Origin: Acidobacteriota bacterium | GTDB taxonomy: Bacteria; Acidobacteriota; Terriglobia; Terriglobales; Acidobacteriaceae | DNA length: 53,402 bases | Assembly (NCBI GenBank): GCA_013290025.1 | Contig: JABCYV010000005.1 | Location: 1 to 53,402 of the forward strand | Reading direction: 5' to 3' | In this document: piece after piece, positions 7,003-13,679 of the stretch | How the letters are laid out: every line of letters starts with the position of its first letter | How positions within the stretch are numbered: position 1 is the first letter of the stretch | Program-made: the position numbers and the translations under genes | The notes under the pieces: generated by a model | What the model was told of the DNA's origin: nothing | The model's input: the letters and a program-made list of their open reading frames with translations, nothing else | The model's database searches: none

Positions 7003-8253
7003 TCACTGTGCTACCTTCGGCCATAATGTCACCGGGATCCCGCCATGGAAGTATGAATCCCCTGCTACCGAGAATGAGAGGGTAGACGCAGGGATTGTTC
7101 CTGTGAACTGTCCAATGTCAATGGAGGGATTGTCCGGCATGCCCTCGGGAACATAAATAAAGTTGTTGGCTCCCGCAAAATCGGAGTATGAGCTTGCGTT
7201 CCACCAATGCGTCGCGGATGGGTCGGCCACCACCTGAACATTGAAGTGGACTTTGCATTTTCCAAATCCAGGATTCTTGTTCCAGGCATTTGTAATGTAT
7301 TGCTGCCACTGCGACGCTAAAGCATCGTTTGCGCCTGGACCATAGATGGTTATTGAAGCATTCACATATACCACGGGAGCAATCACGCTCTGATATGTCG
7401 TATAGTCAAGACCTAGGGCATCTTTGCGGTTTGCTGGACTGTCGCCTGTATAAGAATAAAAGTTGATCCCGCCTCCGAGTCCTGATGGGTCCTCGCTGAG
7501 GAACCGCCCGACGCTCTGATCGTAGTATCTTGCACGGTAATAATAGAGTCCGGTTTCGGTGTCGAACTCACGCCCAGTATAGCGGTAGGGATTCACCACG
7601 GTGGCGCTAGTAGTTGTGTTGCCGTAGGAATCGTAGGTATAAGTATTGTTGCCGATCGTTCCAGTGGTGCTGCTTAGCGACGTGACCGAACCGAGCCCGT
7701 CCTGCTGGTAATAGCTTGTCGTGCCCGAGGCGATCTCTTCCAGCGGCTCGTCGATGCCCTTGCCCTGCACATACCGTGCCAGCAGATTCCCGTTCACATC
7801 CACGTCTTCCAGCCGGTTGGGGCCGTCGTAGAGATAGTCTGTGGTCGTGGTGGTCCCACTCTGCGTAAACGACTTCTGAATCCGGCGTCCGAGCGGATCG
7901 TACTTGAAATTGACCGTTCCGCCGGTCGGCAGCACGACCTGCGTCAGTCGGTTCTCGAAGTCCCAGAAGTACTGCGTACCGTCCGGCTTGGTTTTGGTAT
8001 TGCCGTTGTTATCGTAGGTGTAGCTGCCGTTCGGAAGCGACATCAGCTCATTCGACGTATTGTAGGTATAGGGCGACACGCCGAGTGAACCCAGCCTATT
8101 CGCCACAATGTCATAGGTGTAGCTCTCTTTGGTCGTAGACCCCTGCTTGGCCGTTTGCAGCTGGTAGATGTTGTCGTAGCCGTAAGTCAGCGTGGTATTT
8201 AGGCGCTTATCGGTACGGGTCTTGCGATTCTCCGCATTGTCGTAAGTGTAGCC
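7003..8253 (-). pseudogene. RHS-repeat protein, C-terminal remnant with core and variable tip
   Basis: Homology to RHS proteins runs from YTYDNAENRKTRTD at the right end through several YD repeats (GSYTYDNNGNT, VNFKYDPLGRRIQ, TYTYDSYGNTT) to the conserved core (PYRYTGREFDTETGLYYYRA, RYYDQSVGRFLSEDP) and a tip of about 134 residues after KDALGLD. RHS proteins are large surface or secreted shells that carry toxic tips. A full gene would have over 1000 further codons, but here RHS-like sequence stops at 8253, exactly where a GGGTGCCCC hairpin starts. The frame has no start suited to a full protein; a GTG at 8106 could start a short product. I call it 5'-truncated. The tip is unrecognised. Confidence 0.8.
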
Positions 8254-8319
8254 GGGTGCCCCAGGTCTCGCCGTTTTTGCGAGACCTGGGAGTATCCGAA
8301 TCTTGTCCCCCAGATTCGG
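8254..8319 (+). repeat. GGGTGCCCC-headed REP-like hairpin, copy 5, plus a second hairpin
   Basis: Head at 8254-8262; CCCAGGTCTCGC (8260-8271) pairs perfectly with GCGAGACCTGGG (8279-8290) around CGTTTTT. Five bases later a second perfect hairpin follows: CCGAATCT (8296-8303) with AGATTCGG (8312-8319). The left end of the element joins directly to the RHS coding remnant. Confidence 0.82.
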
Positions 8320-8510
8320 CTATCACAGACGCTTTCCTCGCGTGTTTCTTACTCTTTAGCTTATGCCTCAAGCTCTGCATCCCCCCCTTCGTCAAGCCCC
8401 CACTCCCCTAATTTCCCCTCAACTCCGTCATTCCATGGCGACAATAATTTGGTCCGGCATGTCCCATTAGCTATACTCAATATGTTAAGCTATAACTATA
8501 AAGTAAATAT
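8320..8510. other. AT-rich intergenic stretch
   Basis: No gene seen. The part at 8450-8510 is markedly AT-rich (AATATGTTAAGCTATAACTA and similar) compared with its surroundings and could hold a promoter reading into the structured element and nuclease gene to the right. Confidence 0.4.
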
Positions 8511-8752
8511 CAGGCGTGGGCCGCTGGCTCGCGCCTTTCCTATTTAGGCGTGCCGGCCACCGGCAGATTAGGGACGCGACCACGAGTTCCCCGCCGCTTG
8601 CATCGCGGGGACAACTCGAACCGGCTGCGCATTGCTCGTTCACGGCTTTCAGGAGCCTGTCCGGGCGTGCAGTCGAAGGCTACCGCAGCTCCATTCCATC
8701 GACATTGCGGACGCCTAAATACGTGCCCTCTCAGCGGGACAACCCACGCCTG
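8511..8752 (+). repeat. 242-bp element of nested inverted repeats; possible structured RNA
   Basis: The ends CAGGCGTGGG (8511-8520) and CCCACGCCTG (8743-8752) are perfect complements. Next inside, CCGCTG (8521-8526) pairs with CAGCGG (8732-8737), and ATTTAGGCGT (8542-8551) pairs perfectly with ACGCCTAAAT (8711-8720). Enclosed are hairpins TGCCGG/CCGGCA (8551-8565), CGAGTTCCCCGC with GCGGGG and AACTCG (8583-8618), GGCT/AGCC (8644-8657) and CCGCA/TGCGG (8683-8710). This is a closed multi-branch fold. It ends 63 bp before the PD-(D/E)XK nuclease gene. It may be a non-coding RNA or a miniature mobile element. I match it to no known class by eye. Confidence 0.7.
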
Positions 8753-8815
8753 AAATGCGTGCCTCCCGAAACAAGAGGTGCCGGCCCAGCGCTTGCGCCG
8801 CTTTAGTTGGGGGCC

Positions 8816-9367
8816 ATGGAATATGAGAACGAGATTTCCCAGCAGGACGCCGGATCACCAGCAACGAACTTACCCGACCGCAAGAATGCGAAACAAAATG
8901 GAGAGTTGGCGGAACTGATATTCATGGGCAAGGCAGTAAGCCTCGGTTTCGGGGTCGCGAAGCCCTGGGGCGACAGCCAACGCTTTGACTTCATCCTGAG
9001 CCGGGGCGAGAGACTGTGGCGGGTGCAGGTTAAGTCGACGACGCACGTCCATAGACGAGGCTACAAAGTCGGCGCTCGCAAAAGGTCAATCCAAGGACAA
9101 GTTGCATACACGCCTAAGGAGATCGACATCCTTGTCGCCTACATCGTCCCCCGAGAAGTCTATTACGTGATTCCGGCAGCCGCCGTTCAGGGAGTAACCA
9201 CCCTGCACCTATTCCCTTCTGGAGCTAGAAAAGGCGCCGGTCGATTTGAGCAATATCGCGAAGCCTGGCATCTCATGATGCCCGCAGCGAACCCAGCTCC
9301 GGCTGACCCCACTCCGGCCGAGTCATCTCTGGCCGAACCAGGCCTTGCCAAAGACGCGCTAGAATAG
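8816..9367 (+). CDS. PD-(D/E)XK endonuclease-like protein (group I intron-associated type domain)
   Basis: 183 residues from the ATG at 8816; an in-frame TTG at 8807 is less likely. The core resembles the PD-(D/E)XK family first described in a group I intron homing enzyme: KQNGELAELIFMGKAVSLGF, then GDSQRFDFIL, where the Asp is the likely metal ligand, and WRVQVKSTT, where Q-V-K gives the (D/E/Q)XK catalytic step. The segment IDILVAYIVPREVYYVIP closes the domain. The C-terminus (about 150-183) is low-complexity Pro/Ala repeats. Family knowledge says DNA nuclease; a role in homing, restriction or repair cannot be chosen from sequence. The structured element directly upstream is notable. Confidence 0.8.
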   Translation: MEYENEISQQDAGSPATNLPDRKNAKQNGELAELIFMGKAVSLGFGVAKPWGDSQRFDFILSRGERLWRVQVKSTTHVHRRGYKVGARKRSIQGQVAYTPKEIDILVAYIVPREVYYVIPAAAVQGVTTLHLFPSGARKGAGRFEQYREAWHLMMPAANPAPADPTPAESSLAEPGLAKDALE

Positions 9368-9388
9368 CCGTTTTTGTCCGGAGCCTGC

Positions 9389-9802
9389 GTGAAGCTGTGG
9401 TTCACCAATACGGTCTGTGTTCTGCTCGCGTTTGGCGCCAGCGCCCAGGAGATCCACCGGCCCGCCGACAATGCTCCCACCGTTAAAATCACACCGCTGC
9501 AGCTGGACTTTGGGACGCAGCCGGTGGGCAAGAAAAGTTCGCCGCAGACAGTGACGCTGACTAATGCCGGAGCCACACCCGTGACGATTACGGACATCAT
9601 TCCTTCGGGCATTGACTTCGGCGAGACGCACAACTGTGGCGCCACTCTGCCCCCGGGAGCAGAATGCACTATCAACATAACTTTCACGCCGGCGATCGCC
9701 GGTTCGAGACTGGGCGCGCTGGTCATTCTGGATTCTGTTCCCGGCAGTCCAGCGAGAGTAGCCTTGACCGGAATTGGAGAAGAAACCGGAGAAGAGAAGT
9801 AG
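9389..9802 (+). CDS. Secreted protein with choice-of-anchor D / Ig-like domain
   Basis: 137 residues using the GTG at 9389 (then KLWFTNTVCVLLAFGASAQ), which gives a clean signal peptide; an upstream TTG at 9374 is in frame. The mature part is one beta-sandwich domain with the marks of the choice-of-anchor D group: LDFGTQPVGKKSSPQTVTLT, NAGATPVTITDI, two cysteines (NCGATL, AECTINITFTP) and SPARVALTGIG. Such domains occur in exported proteins and may mediate surface attachment. It ends 3 bp before the convergent ubiD stop codon. Confidence 0.8.
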   Translation: MKLWFTNTVCVLLAFGASAQEIHRPADNAPTVKITPLQLDFGTQPVGKKSSPQTVTLTNAGATPVTITDIIPSGIDFGETHNCGATLPPGAECTINITFTPAIAGSRLGALVILDSVPGSPARVALTGIGEETGEEK

Positions 9803-9805
9803 GCC

Positions 9806-11425
9806 TTACTCGATTCCCAGCTCTTTCGCCAGTGACTTCCACTTGCTGTCCACCAGCGCCTTGGTTTTGGCGTCCATCAGAATCTCGTCCGGCCATGGAC
9901 GCGTGAAACCCTCGCTGGCCCATTTTCGCGTGGCATCGATCCCCATCTTGGAGCCGTAATTTGGGAGACGGGAGGCGTGGTCGAGAGAATCAATCGGTCC
10001 GAGGGTAAATTGGATGTCGCGCTCCGGGTCAATGTGGTTCAGCACCTTGAGCGTGACGTCAGCGATGTTCTGAACGTTCACGTCTTCGTCCACCACAATG
10101 ATGCACTTCGTGAACATGGCCTGCCCCAGCGACCAGATAGCGTTCATCACTTTGCGAGCCTGGCCCGGATAAGATTTTCTTATAGCGACCAGCATGAGGT
10201 TGTGAAAGATGCCTTCGACGGGGAGGTTGATGTCCGCAATTTCGGGGATAGTCACCTTCATTAGCGGCAAAAAGATGCGTTCTACCGCTTTGCCCATCCA
10301 GCCGTCCTCCATCGGCGGTTTGCCGACGATGGTGGTCGCATAAATAGGATCCTTACGATGCGTGACGCAGGAGACGTGGAAGACGGGATAGAGATCTTCC
10401 AGAGAATAGAAGCCGGTGTGATCACCGAAAGGTCCTTCGGTGCGGAGTTCATCGAGGTGAACGTGGCCTTCCAGAACTATCTCGGAACTGGCTGGCACTT
10501 CGAGGTCCACGGTCTCGCATTTCACCAGCTCAACCGGTTTCTGGCGCAGGAATCCGGCGATCAGATACTCCTCTATGTCAGGAGGCGCGGGAACGATGGC
10601 GGAAAACGTGACAGCCGGCTCAGTGCCGATCGCGACAGCCACCTCCATCTTTCCGGAGGGACTACGGTCGGCAAGAACCGATCCGCCCGACGACCGCGCC
10701 ATGAGATCGACCGAAGTGGAAGCACGGGCGGCCGCCTCCACAACATCTGCCGGGCTCTGCCCGGCCGGACGGGCGAGGGCGCCCGTCCCCACACGGCCTG
10801 TGCTGGCGGCGCGGCGCAGAGCTTCGCGATAGTGTTCCGCACCAACCTTTTGCCGCTGCCAGTGCAGGCCGGTGGTGTGCTCATCGAAAACCTGGAGACG
10901 ATACATTCCGACGTTCCGCTTGCCGCTCTTGGGATCGCGGGTGACAACGCATGGAAGAGTGATGAAGCGGCCTGCGTCCTTGGGCCAGCATTGCAGGATG
11001 GGGAAATCGAGTAGCGAAAAATTCTCGCGCTTGACGACGTCTTTGCAAGGGCCGCTAGAAACAGTCTTGGGAAAGAATTTTCCCATTTCCGCGAGCATGG
11101 GAAGCATTTTGACTTTGTCGAGGAATCCTTGCGGAGACTTTACATCCATGAAGAGACGGATGCGGTCAGCGACTTCATCGAGGGCGTCCACTTCCAATGC
11201 CAGGTTCATACGGCGGGCGGAACCGAATTGATTGATGAGCACCTGCGATCCGGGATGGCCTTTGATGTTTTGGAAGAGAAGAGCAGGGCCGCCCCCAGGC
11301 ATTTTGCTGACCCGGTCTGCGATCTCAGCGATTTCGAGGATGGGGTCGACTTCGGCGCGGATATTTTTCAGCTCACCGGCGCGGTCGAGCGTCGCGATCC
11401 AGTCGCGCAGATCATCGTAGGCCAA
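9806..11425 (-). CDS. ubiD: UbiD family decarboxylase with an in-frame palindromic insertion
   Basis: 539 residues. UbiD enzymes use prenylated FMN made by UbiX to decarboxylate aromatic or alpha,beta-unsaturated acids; the classic one acts on 4-hydroxy-3-polyprenylbenzoate in quinone synthesis. Present are NVGMYRLQVFDEHTTGLHWQ (171-190), which binds the cofactor and contains the catalytic Arg, and ELRTEGPFGDHTGF (326-339) with the Glu and Asp of the acid/base network. The N-terminal DLRDWIATLDRAGEL is typical. Residues about 202-258 are extra relative to the usual roughly 480-500 and come from a repeat element (see 10652-10822). The frame is intact, so a functional enzyme is likely. No ubiX is adjacent; substrate unknown. 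Confidence 0.92.
   Translation of the reverse strand: MAYDDLRDWIATLDRAGELKNIRAEVDPILEIAEIADRVSKMPGGGPALLFQNIKGHPGSQVLINQFGSARRMNLALEVDALDEVADRIRLFMDVKSPQGFLDKVKMLPMLAEMGKFFPKTVSSGPCKDVVKRENFSLLDFPILQCWPKDAGRFITLPCVVTRDPKSGKRNVGMYRLQVFDEHTTGLHWQRQKVGAEHYREALRRAASTGRVGTGALARPAGQSPADVVEAAARASTSVDLMARSSGGSVLADRSPSGKMEVAVAIGTEPAVTFSAIVPAPPDIEEYLIAGFLRQKPVELVKCETVDLEVPASSEIVLEGHVHLDELRTEGPFGDHTGFYSLEDLYPVFHVSCVTHRKDPIYATTIVGKPPMEDGWMGKAVERIFLPLMKVTIPEIADINLPVEGIFHNLMLVAIRKSYPGQARKVMNAIWSLGQAMFTKCIIVVDEDVNVQNIADVTLKVLNHIDPERDIQFTLGPIDSLDHASRLPNYGSKMGIDATRKWASEGFTRPWPDEILMDAKTKALVDSKWKSLAKELGIE
10652..10822 (-). repeat. Palindromic repeat element inserted in frame inside ubiD
   Basis: Within ubiD, GGACGGGCG / CGCCCGTCC (10767-10788, 4-base loop) is a perfect hairpin, immediately beside a second, GCCGGGC / GCCCGGC (10749-10765, 3-base loop). 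They encode RVGTGALARPAGQSP, which with its flanks (about residues 202-258) has no place in the UbiD fold and interrupts the path from GAEHYREA to MEVAVAIG. The exact ends of the inserted segment are my estimate from the protein. Confidence 0.72.
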
Positions 11426-11496
11426 AGATTCCTCCGGCTTGGAAACGTTCGATTATACGGCTTACCGTAAACCTCGCCAGACAGGAAGCAGTTTCC

Positions 11497-12030
11497 GTGA
11501 CTCGAGACTACCGTCTTGACCGAAGTGCGACGACCGCGGTGACGTTGGCGCCACCTTCGGGCCTGGACCAAATTATTACAAGCTTCGGCGACGTGCATGA
11601 CTACATCCAGACAGATGGTACGCTGGATCCACTTTGGCAAACAGAGTTCATTGATCATGTGGCGCTCCCGTTTCCGCTGCTTCTTTCATGGGACCATTCT
11701 AAGAGCGTCCGTCAGTTCGCCTGCCACAAGCGGCTCACCACAATTTTTGCAAGTGTGTTCGCGAATATTTTGGCCGAGGAACTGCAGCCAAAAGTAAAGA
11801 GCTTCGGCGGCTGTTTTGCATTCCGGCCGGAGCGGACCAGTGTTAAGCTTTCGACGCACGGTTGGGGAATTGCGATTGATCTGAATCCGGAGACGAATCT
11901 GCAAGGTTCGGCAGGAGACATGGATGCGCAGGTGATCGAAGTCTTCCGCGAAGCCGGTTTCGAGTGGGGAGGAGATTGGAACGGAAATCGGCGAGATCCG
12001 ATGCATTTCCAGTTTTGTACTGGATATTAG
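11497..12030 (+). CDS. M15-family (VanY/D-Ala-D-Ala carboxypeptidase-like) peptidase
   Basis: 177 residues from a GTG, with AGGAAG about 10 bases upstream. The zinc-ligand signature of M15 peptidases is present: STHGWGIAIDLNPETN (first His and Asp) and, near the C-terminus, the final His in DPMHFQF; GFEWGGDW is the usual Trp-rich segment before it. These enzymes trim peptidoglycan stem peptides, or belong to phage-type endolysins. There is no clear signal peptide, so it may be cytoplasmic, released by lysis, or exported in another way. It is divergent from ubiD (71 bp apart). Confidence 0.85.
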   Translation: MTRDYRLDRSATTAVTLAPPSGLDQIITSFGDVHDYIQTDGTLDPLWQTEFIDHVALPFPLLLSWDHSKSVRQFACHKRLTTIFASVFANILAEELQPKVKSFGGCFAFRPERTSVKLSTHGWGIAIDLNPETNLQGSAGDMDAQVIEVFREAGFEWGGDWNGNRRDPMHFQFCTGY

Positions 12031-12144
12031 AGTTGTTCATAGGATGGAATAAAGATCAGCTCTCAGTGGCTAGTTCCTAGTGGTCAGTTGATGCAGTAAA
12101 GGCTCACGCGGCCGCATCTAACCTTGCAGTCCAAGGAGTATGGC

Positions 12145-13395
12145 TTGAAGCGACGGGTAGTGATCACAGGGATGGGGACGGTGAGCCCCAATGGCGTGGG
12201 GAATGCGGCGTTCGGCGAGGGCATTCTGCAGGGGCGCAGCGGTGTATGCCACATCTCGCGTTTTGATCCTGCAGAGATTCCGGTGCAGATTGCGGGCGAA
12301 GTGGCGGACTTCGATGAACTGGCGTGGGTAGAGAAGCGTGAGCGCAAACATGTGTCGCGGGTGTTACCGCTGGCGCTGGCCGCAGCTACGGAAGCTTTGC
12401 GGGAAGCGGGAATCGATGCTACGTCCCTGCCTCTGGAACAAAAGCGGCGCTTCGGGGTAATTCTGGGATCAGGCGGCGGATCGCAGGAATTCACCGAGGA
12501 GCAATACCGGCTCTTCTTTCATCAGCAGTATAAGCAGATGAGTCTGTTCTGCGTGCCCACGGGAGTGATGGGAACGCTGTCGAGCGAACTCAGCGTTCGT
12601 TTTGGCTTGCGAGGGCCGAGCCATGTGGTTACGACGGGATGCACTTCGTCCACCGACGGCTTCGGGTATGCGATGCGGCAGATTCAGACCGGGCGCCTGG
12701 ATCGGGTGCTGTCCGGAGGGGCGGATGCCCCGATCGCGCTGGGGATTATTAAGGGCTTCATTCTGATGAAGATTCTCACCGACTCGTGGAATCATGCGCC
12801 GGAGAAGGGATCGCGTCCGTTTTCGGTGGATCGCGACGGTTTCGTGCTGGCCGAAGGTGCGTGGATGTTTGTGCTTGAGGAATATGAGCACGCGAAGGCG
12901 CGCGGGGCAAAGATGCTGGCCGAAGTGGCTGGATATGGTTCTACCTGCGAAGCATTCCATCGAGTGCGCTTGCAGGAATGTGGGGAAGAGCCGGCGCGGG
13001 CCATCGGATTGGCAATGAAAGAGGCGGGAATCGGAGCGAGGGATGTGGACTACGTGAATCTGCATGGCACCTCGACCCAGTTGAACGATCGCATCGAGAC
13101 GCGGGCGCTGAAATTGGTGCTGGGTGAACGGGCGCGAGAGGTGCCGATGTCAGCCTTGAAATCGCAGATTGGGCATCCACAGGGCGCTTGCGGGGCGGCG
13201 GGAGTGGCGGCGACGATCGTAGCCATGCAACGCGGGCAGGTTCCGCCAACCATCAACTTGGAGACTCCTGATCCGGAGTGCGATCTGGATTACGTTCCGG
13301 ATGTAGGGCGGAAAAAGACGATCGAGCACGCAGTGTGCAATTGCATTGCATTCGGTTCGAAGAATTCAGCGCTGGTGCTGCGGAAAATCGCTTAG
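12145..13395 (+). CDS. fabF: Beta-ketoacyl-ACP synthase (FabF/KAS II type)
   Basis: 416 residues from a TTG start, chosen because AAGGAG lies 7 bases upstream and the product then begins MKRRVVITGMGTVSPNG as the family does. It condenses malonyl-ACP with acyl-ACP in fatty-acid or polyketide-like synthesis. The catalytic triad is visible: Cys166 in TTGCTSSTDG, His307 in NLHGTST and His344 in SQIGHPQGA, with the Lys in SALKSQ. KGSRPFSVDRDGFVLAEGA is also conserved. No acyl carrier protein or other fab gene is adjacent, so it is a stand-alone copy, either housekeeping or from a secondary pathway. Confidence 0.93.
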   Translation: MKRRVVITGMGTVSPNGVGNAAFGEGILQGRSGVCHISRFDPAEIPVQIAGEVADFDELAWVEKRERKHVSRVLPLALAAATEALREAGIDATSLPLEQKRRFGVILGSGGGSQEFTEEQYRLFFHQQYKQMSLFCVPTGVMGTLSSELSVRFGLRGPSHVVTTGCTSSTDGFGYAMRQIQTGRLDRVLSGGADAPIALGIIKGFILMKILTDSWNHAPEKGSRPFSVDRDGFVLAEGAWMFVLEEYEHAKARGAKMLAEVAGYGSTCEAFHRVRLQECGEEPARAIGLAMKEAGIGARDVDYVNLHGTSTQLNDRIETRALKLVLGERAREVPMSALKSQIGHPQGACGAAGVAATIVAMQRGQVPPTINLETPDPECDLDYVPDVGRKKTIEHAVCNCIAFGSKNSALVLRKIA

Positions 13396-13679
13396 TCAAG
13401 AGCTCGATCTTTTTTGTTTTGGATGCTGCCAGAATTTCAGCGCACTCTGACGACTCTTCCCCTGCAATGTCGTTCTCGCCCATGGTATCCGCAAGCGTGA
13501 CCCTGAGGGGGGTGCCAAACGTTACACCCGGCTCCTCCTCCGCTTTGGCCGCAGTTTCGAAGAGGCGCATTCATCAAACGAATTGCTTCGATGGACATCA
13601 GACTGTCAGTACGCCAATAGACCACCTTTGGTGATACCGAATCAATGCGGGTTCTGGCGGAGTCCGGCTGGGGCATGTG

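Noticed and set aside
8511-8752. Group II intron or typical transposon ends
   Set aside because: No domain V-like hairpin is seen, and the bases immediately flanking the ends (ATAT and AAAT) do not form a target-site duplication.
10358-11014. Long open frame on the plus strand inside ubiD
   Set aside because: It is antisense to the clear UbiD coding sequence, has no plausible ribosome site and reads as low-quality sequence; the GC-rich third positions of ubiD explain its openness.
13396-13679. Possible remnant gene between fabF and the BNR protein on the minus strand
   Set aside because: Two frames look partly protein-like, but neither gives a recognisable family or a start, and the stretch is short.
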